Shown: positions 39,392 to 46,219 of the stretch, piece after piece
Layout of the letters: every line of letters begins with the position of its first letter
Position numbering within the stretch: position 1 is the stretch's first letter
Source: Thermoanaerobaculia bacterium
GTDB lineage: Bacteria; Acidobacteriota; Thermoanaerobaculia; Multivoradales; JAHEKO01
Length of the DNA: 48,011 nt
Reading direction: 5' to 3'
Assembly (NCBI GenBank): GCA_945787575.1
Contig: CALZKB010000039.1
Coordinates: 8,432-56,442, forward strand
The notes under the pieces: generated by a model
Database searches by the model: none
Seen by the model: only the letters and a program-made list of their open reading frames with translations
What the model was told of the DNA's origin: nothing
Made by a program: the position numbers and the translations under genes

Positions 39392-41052
39392 GTCTGGAGC
39401 ACGCCGGTCTTGAAGTCGGGAATCCGTGGATTGCACGCGGTCGCCGCCAACGAGCGGGAGAGCACGCTCCGGGTCTGCGTGGGGTCGATGATGGCGTCGA
39501 CCCACAACCGGGCGGCGGCGTAACGGGGATCCATCGCGTCCGCGTAGCGCCTCTGAATGCGGGCGAGCAGTTCCTGTTTCTCCTCCTCTCCGACGTCCTC
39601 CCCCCGATTCTTCAACTGGATGCCGACGAGCGTCTTCGAAGCCTGTTCGCCGCCCATGACCGCGATCGACGCCGACGGCCATGCATAGAGGAAGCGGGCG
39701 CCGTAGGCCTTGCCGCACATCGCGTAGTTGCCGGCACCGTAGGAGTTGCCGACGAACAGCGTGATCTTGGGGACCACCGAATTGGCGACGGCGTTCACCA
39801 TCTTGGCGCCGTCCTTGATGATGCCGCCGCGCTCCGCCCGGCTTCCGACCATGAATCCGGTCACGTCCTGGATGAAGAGCAGCGGGATCTTCTTCTGATT
39901 GCAGAGCTCGATGAACCGGGCTCCCTTGTCGGCCGCCTCGGAGTAGACGACGCCGCCGATCTGCAGCTCCTTGTCGCTGGCACCGGTGCCCGTCCGGCGC
40001 TCGACGATCGAGCGCTCGTTGGCGACGATTCCGACCGCCCACCCGTCGATCCATCCAGTGCCGCAGATCAGCGTCTCACCGTAGGTCGCCTTGTACTCCT
40101 CGAGCTCGCTGCCGTCGAGGATTCGCGCCAGAACCTCGCGCATTTCGTACGGTCGGGTGCGATCGACCGGCAGCACGCCGTATAGCTCCTCGGCGTCGTA
40201 ACGGGGATCCAGGGGCGCCTGCCTTGCGAACGGAGCGCGCTCGGGATCCGCCAGCTGAGCGAACTGGGCGCGGATCTTCCGGAGGCAGCTCTCGTCGTCG
40301 GGATGGCGATGATCGACGACCCCGGACACGTCGCACTGCACCATGGCGCCTCCCAGCTCCTCGTTGTCGATCGACTCGCCGATGGCGGCCTTGACGAGGT
40401 GCGCGCCGGCGAGGAAGATCGACCCGGTTCCCTCCACGATGTGCGCTTCGTCGCTCATGATCGGCAGGTAGGCGCCGCCGGCGACGCACGGGCCCATGAT
40501 CGCGGCCATCTGGAAGACCCCCTCGGCCGACAGACGCGCGTTGTTGTAGAACGCCCGCCCGAAATGGTCCTTGTCCGGGAAGATCTCGTCCTGCATCGGA
40601 AGGAAGACGCCTGCCGAGTCGACGAGATAGACGATCGGCAGGCGATTCTCGAGCGCGATCTCCTGGGCGCGAAGCACTTTCTTGCAGGTCAGCGGAAACC
40701 AGGCTCCCGCCTTCACCGTGGCGTCGTTGGCGACGACGACGACATCGCGACCGTGGATCTTGCCCAGGCCGGTGACGACGCCCGCCGCGGGCGCCCCGCC
40801 GTGCTCCTCGTAAAAGCCGTGCGCCACCCACAAGCAGAGCTCCAGGAAGTCGCCGCCGTCGTCGCACAGCCTCTCGATCCGCTCCCGAGCCGTCATTTTG
40901 CCCTTGGCCCGGTGCTTGGCGATCCGCTGCTCCCCGCCGCCGAGTCGGATCTCGGCGGCACCCGCTTCCAAGGCGTCTAGCTTCTCGCGCCAGTGAGCCG
41001 CCCGCTGGGCGAAGGTCGCGTCGCGAGTCAGCTTGCTGTCGAGAATGGCCAT
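39388..41052 (-). CDS. acyl-CoA carboxylase carboxyltransferase (beta) subunit, methylcrotonyl/geranyl/propionyl-CoA type
   Basis: The 554-residue protein has the paired crotonase-like halves of biotin-dependent carboxyltransferases. The N-half shows KMTARERIERL, DSAGVFLPMQDEIFPD and GPCVAGGAYLPIMSDE; the C-half shows VTGFMVGSRAERGGIIKDGAKM and SYGAGNYAMCGKAYGARF. These match MccB/AtuF-partner (AtuC/LiuB) enzymes more closely than AccD. The biotin-carboxylase/BCCP subunit is not in the window. With the nearby AtuA operon, branched or terpenoid acyl-CoA carboxylation is plausible. The start is ATG, with TATAAT at 41079-41084 giving a leader of about 19 nt. Confidence 0.92.
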   Translation of the reverse strand: MAILDSKLTRDATFAQRAAHWREKLDALEAGAAEIRLGGGEQRIAKHRAKGKMTARERIERLCDDGGDFLELCLWVAHGFYEEHGGAPAAGVVTGLGKIHGRDVVVVANDATVKAGAWFPLTCKKVLRAQEIALENRLPIVYLVDSAGVFLPMQDEIFPDKDHFGRAFYNNARLSAEGVFQMAAIMGPCVAGGAYLPIMSDEAHIVEGTGSIFLAGAHLVKAAIGESIDNEELGGAMVQCDVSGVVDHRHPDDESCLRKIRAQFAQLADPERAPFARQAPLDPRYDAEELYGVLPVDRTRPYEMREVLARILDGSELEEYKATYGETLICGTGWIDGWAVGIVANERSIVERRTGTGASDKELQIGGVVYSEAADKGARFIELCNQKKIPLLFIQDVTGFMVGSRAERGGIIKDGAKMVNAVANSVVPKITLFVGNSYGAGNYAMCGKAYGARFLYAWPSASIAVMGGEQASKTLVGIQLKNRGEDVGEEEKQELLARIQRRYADAMDPRYAAARLWVDAIIDPTQTRSVLSRSLAATACNPRIPDFKTGVLQT

Positions 41053-41134
41053 CGGTCGTCGATCGTCGAACAGGCGGCATTATACGGGCGCCGCCGCCTC
41101 AACGCCTGCTCGGTCGGAGCGATAAGATCGCGTC
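41053..41134. promoter_or_regulatory. divergent promoter carboxyltransferase / moaD
   Basis: The minus-strand TATAAT (41079-41084) serves the carboxyltransferase gene through a short leader. The plus-strand TAAGAT (41123-41128) is exactly 6 nt before the moaD ATG, fitting a leaderless start. Confidence 0.5.
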
Positions 41135-41380
41135 ATGAAGTTGACAGTCGTCGCGTTCGCCTCCGCGCGCGAGGCGCTGGGGTCGAGCGAGCTCGTCCTC
41201 GAGCTCGAGGCCGGAAGCGACCTCGATGCGCTTCGCCGGGAATTGTCCGCCAAGCATCCCGATCTCGCCGGCCAATGGGAGAGGATCGCCGTCGCCGTCG
41301 ACGGACAGCTCACCCGAGACAACCCGGTGCTCCGGGGCGACCAGGAGATCGCCTTGCTTCCGCCGGTCTCGGGAGGTTGA
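41135..41380 (+). CDS. moaD: molybdopterin synthase sulfur carrier subunit
   Basis: The 81-residue ubiquitin-like protein reads MKLTVVAFASAREALGSSE and ends in PPVSGG, the C-terminal Gly-Gly that is thiocarboxylated by MoeB. It delivers sulfur to precursor Z in molybdopterin synthase together with MoaE. It is followed after 3 nt by moaE. The start is ATG 41135; it appears leaderless. Confidence 0.93.
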   Translation: MKLTVVAFASAREALGSSELVLELEAGSDLDALRRELSAKHPDLAGQWERIAVAVDGQLTRDNPVLRGDQEIALLPPVSGG

Positions 41381-41383
41381 CCG

Positions 41384-41809
41384 ATGGAGCTCGTACGCCT
41401 GGTCGACGGTCCGATCGCCATCGAGCCGATCGTGGAGAGCATCCACTCGCTCTCCCGTGGTGCCGTGGTCCTCTTCGTCGGCTGCGTGCGCGACCGTGAC
41501 CGAGGCCGGCCGGTGACCGGCCTCACCTACGACGCCTACCGCCCGATGGCTCGCGAGCGGCTGCTGACCATCGTCGAGGAGCTCGCAGCGGAGGCGCCCG
41601 ACCTGGTCGTCGCCATCCATCACCGCCTCGGCGACGTCGCCGCCGGCGAGGCGAGCGTCGTCATCGCCACGGCGGCGCCCCATCGTGACGCCGCATACGC
41701 GGCGAGTCGCACGGCTCTCGAACGACTCAAGACCGAGGTGCCGATCTGGAAGCACGAGCGCTACGCCGACGGCTCCGCCGCCTGGCGCGAAGACGAGAAG
41801 CTCATCTAG
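41384..41809 (+). CDS. moaE: molybdopterin synthase catalytic subunit
   Basis: The 141-residue protein has the MoaE landmarks: VLFVGCVRDRDRGRPVTGLTYDAY, VAIHHRLGDVAAGEASVVIATAAPHRDAAY, and the catalytic Lys in EVPIWKHERYADG. It converts cyclic pyranopterin monophosphate to molybdopterin. It is the second gene of a moaD-moaE operon; no other moa genes are nearby. Confidence 0.95.
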   Translation: MELVRLVDGPIAIEPIVESIHSLSRGAVVLFVGCVRDRDRGRPVTGLTYDAYRPMARERLLTIVEELAAEAPDLVVAIHHRLGDVAAGEASVVIATAAPHRDAAYAASRTALERLKTEVPIWKHERYADGSAAWREDEKLI

Positions 41810-41833
41810 TCGACGCCGGGGCTCTCGATAAGA

Positions 41834-42108
41834 TCACGGCTCCTCGAAGAGCAGGGGCCGTTCGGGACCGAGAGCCGGGGCCTTGATATCCGCGCTCGGA
41901 ACGGGCAGCCGGTCGTCGGCACGGAAGCGCACCAGAGTGAAGCTCGACGCCTCAACATGTTCGACGAGGGCGAAGCCTGCGGGCGCCGCGGGTGCGGGTG
42001 GCCGCGGAGGTAACGATTCCCGTCCTAGCTTCCGTCCGGCGCGCTCCGGAGCCAGGCGACGTCCTCTCGAGCCTGCTGGAGGCCCCAGGCTCGTTTTGCG
42101 TCAGGGGA
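41834..42108 (-). pseudogene. orphan coding remnant (3' end only)
   Basis: A minus-strand frame without an ATG runs to a TGA at 41834-41836. Its last 50 residues look protein-like: AGFALVEHVEASSFTLVRFRA, then DDRLPVPSADIKAPALG. Just upstream in another frame there is RAWGLQQAREDVAWLRSAPD before a TAG. I read this as the eroded end of an exported or transposase-like gene, family unknown. Confidence 0.3.
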
Positions 42109-42148
42109 AGACCGACGCCGAGACTGCTTCAAGTCCGAGCCTCCGGCA

Positions 42149-42291
42149 GTTGAGTGGCACCTCAAGACGGGGCAGGGCACCTCAAGACGCGCACCTCAAG
42201 ACGACCTCAAGACGGCGCACCTCAAGACGGCACCTCAAGACGGGTTGAGTGGCACCTCAAGACGCACCTCAAGACGGAGCGCCTCAAGACG
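42149..42291. repeat. degenerate tandem array of CACCTCAAGACG, nine copies
   Basis: The 12-mer CACCTCAAGACG (or a one-base variant) occurs at 42158, 42178, 42192, 42204, 42218, 42231, 42253, 42265 and 42280. Gaps between copies are 0, 1, 2, 3, 4, 8 or 10 nt. A 21-nt unit beginning GTTGAGTGG and ending with the 12-mer appears twice, at 42149 and 42244, so the array may have grown by block duplication. The spacers are too short and irregular for CRISPR. The function is unknown; iteron-like protein binding or slippage are possibilities. Confidence 0.75.
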
Positions 42292-42344
42292 GAGTATCTG
42301 CAACGGGCCTCTGCCCGCTGATGAATCGGAGCCGGACGCCGCGC

Positions 42345-42770
42345 CTACGACGCGGACGGGATGGTGAGGATCTGACCAGGATAGATCAGGTCAGGGTCCT
42401 CGATCTGATCGCGGTTCGCCTCGTAGATCTCCTTCCAGCGGGCGCCATCGCCCCACCGGTCTTCGGCGATGCACCAGAGGCAGTCGCCGCGGACGACGGT
42501 GTGGCGTCGGGCCGCCTCGGCCGCCGCACGCTCGGCCGCTTCACGCTCGGCGGCTGCACGCTCGGCCGCCTCGGCCGCCGCACGCTCGGTCGCTTCGCGC
42601 TCGGCAGCCTCCCGCGCCGCCGTCTCGGCTGTCGGCTCCTCCGCGGCCGCTTGGAGCTCCTCGGTCGCCATCGACGCGGTCTCCTCGGCGTCCCTGGGCC
42701 CTCCGCAGTCTTGACATCCGGCGATGGGAAGCAGAGCGATCAACGTCAGAGTCGGCCATCGCTTAGCCAT
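42345..42770 (-). CDS. LysM-domain lipoprotein with Glu/Ala/Arg-rich linker
   Basis: The start is ATG 42770, with AGGAGG 7 nt upstream. The signal sequence ends in the lipobox PIAGC, so it should be a lipoprotein. Residues 45-85 are a low-complexity EAAERAAAE-type charged helix, which would form a stalk. The C-terminal LysM domain reads [18 protein letters not shown], then [13 protein letters not shown] and YPGQILTIP, with two Cys residues that could pair. LysM binds peptidoglycan N-acetylglucosamine, so the protein may bridge membrane and cell wall. It resembles a cut-down FimV/OmpA-linked stalk. Confidence 0.87.
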   Translation of the reverse strand: MAKRWPTLTLIALLPIAGCQDCGGPRDAEETASMATEELQAAAEEPTAETAAREAAEREATERAAAEAAERAAAEREAAERAAAEAARRHTVVRGDCLWCIAEDRWGDGARWKEIYEANRDQIEDPDLIYPGQILTIPSAS

Positions 42771-42907
42771 GAGTCTCCTCCTTGGGGTATCCCCCTGTCG
42801 ATGCCTATTCATATCATCAGAAAGGTCACCCAGAGACGGCAGAGGAGGGACTCGCGATTCCCTGCGCTAAGCCAACGCGATGGCACGCCCCCCTGGAAGG
42901 ATCTTCC

Positions 42908-43261
42908 CTACTCGATGTGCTCGAGCCGCTCGTCCAGGTAGAGATCCTGCACGATCGAGCTCATCTGGATCCCGAAACACTCGCAGAACATCTCGAGGGT
43001 CCGGTTCTTCGGCCAGTACGCCTCGTCTGTCACCCAGGCCCCCAGCAGGGCCTCGAACAGGCCAGGCCAGAACTCTTCCAGCGCCTCCTGCTGAGTAGCA
43101 GGATCTTCGTATTCCGGTAGGAGGTAGACGGTCGGCTCCGCGCGCAACGCCTCGAAGACCGACTCGGCAAGCCTCTCGGCGTCATCCTGCTTGGCCCACT
43201 CGCGATAGGGCTGCCGAGGCTTCAGGATCGCAGCCGACCGGTTGAGCATCTCCATCGTCAT
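42908..43261 (-). CDS. conserved hypothetical protein (helical, acidic)
   Basis: The 117-residue protein reads MTMEMLNRSAAILKPRQPYREW, VYLLPEYEDPATQQEALEEFWPGLFEALLGAW and YWPKNRTLEMFCECFGIQMSSIVQDLYL (in order). This pattern, with PxQP-W near the start and W-P-x-x-R-x-x-x-x-F-x-x-F/Y later, is a small family of unknown function I have seen in delta-proteobacteria-like and acidobacterial genomes. ATG 43261 overlaps the stop of the transposase remnant (ATGA). Confidence 0.7.
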   Translation of the reverse strand: MTMEMLNRSAAILKPRQPYREWAKQDDAERLAESVFEALRAEPTVYLLPEYEDPATQQEALEEFWPGLFEALLGAWVTDEAYWPKNRTLEMFCECFGIQMSSIVQDLYLDERLEHIE

Positions 43262-43437
43262 GCCGCCCGGTAGCAGTGCTTCAGGAGGTCACCCCAGCCG
43301 CTCGCGGCAGCGGACCTCTCCTCCCGCGAGGTGATCTCTGCGGTCAATGACCTCGTTGCCGATCTCCTGGTGGGTGCGCTCGGTGGGGTAGTGGTCAAGG
43401 TACGCGTGGACTGCCCGCCTGTTAGGCTTGCCGGGTG
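43258..43437 (-). pseudogene. IS481-like transposase C-terminal remnant
   Basis: On the minus strand a frame reads NRRAVHAYLDHYPTERTHQ, then EIGNEVIDRRDHLAGGEVRCRERLG, ending in TGA. After a frame change it continues LLKHCYRAA to the stop at 43258-43260. The AYxxHYxxERxHQ...GNxxI and CRERLGGLL patterns are those of the C-terminus of IS481/IS3-type DDE integrases. The catalytic core is absent. It is the only insertion-sequence trace in the window. The plus-strand gene at 43435 begins exactly where it ends. Confidence 0.7.
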
Positions 43438-43842
43438 GCGGGTAGGCGACAGACGAGGCGCGAGAAGCTGCATTCCGACCACTTGGAGGCTAGTCGCGAG
43501 CATGCCCTCTGGAAGCAGGACGTCGAACGCTGGCAGGCCTCCTACCGACAGGCCCTGATCGAATGTGCTCACCGCTTCGCCGAGGGTCTCGAGTTGGACA
43601 ATTTCGAGGCCCTGCTCAGCCTGCACGAGGCGGCGATCGCCGCCCATGAAGAGGTCCTGGTGCGTCACGAGAGGACGCTCAGGCTCGAGGGTGGGCCGGA
43701 GATCGGCTTGTCCGACGAAGCGCTGGACTTCCACCGGCTGATGGACTCCCGCCACGCCCTGTCGAGGAAGACTCATGAGCAGCTCGAGCGATCGCACCGT
43801 GCGATTCTGGCCGCTCTGGCGATGCTCGGACCGCATCCCTAG
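43435..43842 (+). CDS. hypothetical all-helical protein
   Basis: This 135-residue product is strongly amphipathic and helical, with ALWKQDVERWQASYRQAL, FEALLSLHEAAIAAHEEVL and ALDFHRLMDSRHALSRKTH. It has a coiled-coil look and His/Glu pairs. The GTG start has no clear Shine-Dalgarno and lies next to a transposase remnant, so the true start may be further in. No family recognised; coding evidence is the composition. A minus-strand frame over the same region is rejected. Confidence 0.55.
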   Translation: MAGRRQTRREKLHSDHLEASREHALWKQDVERWQASYRQALIECAHRFAEGLELDNFEALLSLHEAAIAAHEEVLVRHERTLRLEGGPEIGLSDEALDFHRLMDSRHALSRKTHEQLERSHRAILAALAMLGPHP

Positions 43843-43893
43843 CGGCGCCCGAGCCCGGCTGCCCCAGCGCGAAGAAAGACAAAGGAGGCACCG

Positions 43894-44219
43894 ATGATCG
43901 CGAGGATTGGGTTCGCCGCACGCGGGCAGAGCACGCCGACGAGTACGCGGAGTACATGAAGAAGACCGGGGTGACGGACCACCGGGCGACACCGGGAAAC
44001 CAGGGCTCGATGATCCTCACCCAGGAGCTCGGCGACGAGGCGGAGTTCCTGGTGCTCTCGTTGTGGGACTCGCTGGATGCGGTGCGAGCGTTCGCCGGTG
44101 AGCGCCCGGAGGTGGCGATCTACTATCCGAACGACGAGAGATTCCTGCTCGAGCTCGAGCCCGAGGTGCGCCACTACGAGGTTCCGGTCGTCGAGCTGCC
44201 GGGTCGTCACAGGACTTAG
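43894..44219 (+). pseudogene. antibiotic biosynthesis monooxygenase (ABM)-domain protein, frameshifted
   Basis: ATG 43894 has an excellent Shine-Dalgarno (AAAGGAGG). The first frame reads MIARI and then fails, while one base of insertion near 43906-43909 (att-ggg to att-tgg-g) would join it to VRRTRAEHADEYAEYMKKTG and the rest. The rest includes SMILTQELGDEAEFLVLSLW, DSLDAVRAFAGERPEVAIYYP and HYEVPVVEL, a typical ABM dimeric alpha+beta barrel. Repaired length is about 109 residues. Without repair, only a truncated product from ATG 43956 (87 aa) could be made. ABM proteins include small monooxygenases and haem-degrading enzymes. Confidence 0.75.
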
Positions 44220-44854
44220 GGTCCCGCCGTTGACGGGCGCGAGCGCCGCCGTCGCAGAGCGTCTCGGCAGTCGACACAGAAGCGTGCCGTCTTCAGATCG
44301 ACCCCCGTCAGCTGGGGAGAGCTCGCCATGACGCAACGCCCGTTGGCACAGTGCACGAGCCCGAAAGTGTGGCCGAGCTCATGGATAGCTTCCTTGGCAA
44401 GGCGGGCCTGGAGTTGAGCCGGATCGGCGGGCAAGCCGTAGCGCTCGGGAACGAGCCGATGGCTCGACACCAGCGCGACACGGCCGTCCAACTGCGCCTC
44501 TCCGAAGACGAATGTCAGGACCGGAATGAAAAGGTCCGCGTCGGTGACCCCCAGCAGCTTGCCTGGGCCCTGATGGTGGCGCAGAAGCAGGGCCAGGAGA
44601 ATGCGCGAGTTGTACTGGCCGCGCGCCGAGTCGTAGGCCATCTCGGGATCGAAACCGGGAGGCTGCCGCTCGACCGGAAGCGAGAACGCCGCCATCAGCT
44701 CCTTGGCCAGCGGCTCCAGCAGCGAGCGCTGCGAGCCGCAGTAGAAGGGGACTATCGTCAGCGGCGCCGTCTCCTGGCTCGCGACTCGCCCGGTCTCTGT
44801 CTTGCCGGTGCCGTCCGCGCCAGGGGAATCGATGCCTCGAGGGGAAGGCGGCAC
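44216..44854 (-). CDS. archaemetzincin-family zinc protease
   Basis: The product (212 aa) has the complete archaemetzincin signature: HELGHTFGLVHC (His158, Glu159, His162, His168), Cys169, CVM (Cys174, Met176) and CVDC (Cys193, Cys196). These form one catalytic zinc site and one structural four-Cys zinc site. The N-terminal part has PLTIVPFYCGS and VLTFVFGEAQLDGRVALVSSHRL. It has no clear signal peptide. The start is GTG 44854, but the first 25 residues look non-conserved, so the true start is uncertain. Its stop overlaps the ABM gene stop (TTAG shared). The physiological substrate is unknown. Confidence 0.9.
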   Translation of the reverse strand: MPPSPRGIDSPGADGTGKTETGRVASQETAPLTIVPFYCGSQRSLLEPLAKELMAAFSLPVERQPPGFDPEMAYDSARGQYNSRILLALLLRHHQGPGKLLGVTDADLFIPVLTFVFGEAQLDGRVALVSSHRLVPERYGLPADPAQLQARLAKEAIHELGHTFGLVHCANGRCVMASSPQLTGVDLKTARFCVDCRDALRRRRSRPSTAGP

Positions 44855-44867
44855 CCGTGGTCTCCGC

Positions 44868-46208
44868 CTACCGCCGCAGTCCGTACTTCTTGATCTTGTT
44901 GTAGACGGTCACGCGGTCGATTCCCAAGGTCTCCGCCGCCCGGGTAATGTTCCAGTCGGCACGCTCCAGCACTTCGGCGATGTGGCGCTTTTCCACCGCC
45001 AAGAGGGAATCTCCGGGCCCACTCGTCGCACCAGCGGGACGCACGGGAAGATCCTGCGGACGGATGACGGGCGGCTTGCCCACCACCATCGCACGCTCGA
45101 TCGCATTCGACAGCTCACGAACATTTCCTGGCCAATCGTAGGCGGTGAGAACCTCCATCGCTTCGGGGCTGATGCTCGTAATCCGCTTGTCCATCTGGCG
45201 CGCGAAGAGCTGCCGGAAATGCTCGGCGAGCAGCGGAACGTCGGTGGGCCGGGCGCGCAGCGGAGGGGCCTCGATGGCGAACACGTTGATCCGGTAGTAG
45301 AGGTCCTCCCGGAAGCGCTTCTCCTTGACCGCGTTCTCCAGATCTTCGTTGGTGGCGCAGATGACCCGAAAGTCCACCTTGGTGGGGCGGTTGGCGCCCA
45401 GCCGCGTGACCTCCTTGGTCTCTAGGACCCGAAGCAAGTCGACTTGCATCTTGGGAGTAATAGCGCCCACTTCGTCCAGGAAGAGAGTCCCGTGGTCCGC
45501 CGTCTCGATCTTGCCCTTGCGCCGGTACTGGGCACCGGTGAACGCCCCCCGCTCATGGCCGAAGAGCTCGCTCTCGAGAAGGTCGCCGGGCAGCGCTCCG
45601 CAATTGAGTGGAACGATGGGGAAGTAACGGCGCCTGCTAGCGGCGTGAATGGCGCGCGCGATGAGCTCTTTTCCGGTGCCGCTCTCTCCCCTGATGAGAA
45701 CTGTCGCGTCGGTCTCGGCCACATGGCGGACCAGCTCCAGAACCTTGAGCATCGGCGGGCTTTCGCCAACGATGGTACTCACTCCCACCAAGTCATCGAT
45801 GGTCTCGCGCAGTTTCTCGTTCTCCTCCCGCAGGGACCGCTGCTCCAGGCACCGCCGCACGAGGTGACTCAGCTCGTCCGGGTCGATCGGCTTTGTGACG
45901 TAGTCGAAGGCGCCTTGCTTGAGCGCACGCACCGCAGTCTCCACCGAGGCGAACGCCGTGATCATGATGACGCCGATCTGCGGATCGATCTGATGGATCC
46001 GTTCCTGGAGCTCGAGACCGTCCATACCCGGCATCTTGAGATCCACCAGCGCGACGTCGAAGCTTTGGCTGTCGAGGGCCTTCAGGGCATCGGTCGCACT
46101 CTCCGCTTCGTGAACGTCGAATCCGTCCTTGCGGAACCAGTGGCTTAGCGAGTCGCGCACCGCGAACTCATCGTCGACGACCAAGATGCTGGCTTGCTTT
46201 TTCGTCAT
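44868..46208 (-). CDS. sigma-54-dependent NtrC-family response regulator
   Basis: The 446-residue protein has a receiver domain with phospho-acceptor Asp56 (LVDLKMPGMDG), an AAA+ domain with Walker A GESGTGKE (174-181) and the sigma-54 contact loop GAFTGA (221-226). The C-terminal Fis-type helix-turn-helix reads WNITRAAETLGIDRVTVYNKIKKYG. It activates sigma-54 promoters when phosphorylated. It is the second gene of an operon with the sensor kinase (11 nt gap), its likely cognate partner. Target genes are not apparent in the window. Confidence 0.95.
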   Translation of the reverse strand: MTKKQASILVVDDEFAVRDSLSHWFRKDGFDVHEAESATDALKALDSQSFDVALVDLKMPGMDGLELQERIHQIDPQIGVIMITAFASVETAVRALKQGAFDYVTKPIDPDELSHLVRRCLEQRSLREENEKLRETIDDLVGVSTIVGESPPMLKVLELVRHVAETDATVLIRGESGTGKELIARAIHAASRRRYFPIVPLNCGALPGDLLESELFGHERGAFTGAQYRRKGKIETADHGTLFLDEVGAITPKMQVDLLRVLETKEVTRLGANRPTKVDFRVICATNEDLENAVKEKRFREDLYYRINVFAIEAPPLRARPTDVPLLAEHFRQLFARQMDKRITSISPEAMEVLTAYDWPGNVRELSNAIERAMVVGKPPVIRPQDLPVRPAGATSGPGDSLLAVEKRHIAEVLERADWNITRAAETLGIDRVTVYNKIKKYGLRR

Positions 46209-46219
46209 CTCTGGGCTCC

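Larger units (their letters stand above)
41810..42344. other. 535-nt gene-poor stretch with coding remnant and repeat array
   Basis: Between moaE and the LysM gene I find only the remnant at 41834-42108, the CACCTCAAGACG array at 42149-42291 and the small hairpin CGGGC/GCCCG at 42304-42317. A plus-strand frame across the array (repeating HLKT/APQD) is an artefact of the repeats. Confidence 0.5.

Noticed and set aside
42149-42291. CRISPR array
   Set aside because: Repeats are 12 nt and spacers only 0-10 nt with no unique spacer content; no cas genes are nearby.
43258-43992. 244-codon minus-strand ORF
   Set aside because: It spans two better-supported features (the helical plus-strand gene and the transposase stub) and has Ser/Arg/Pro-rich composition.
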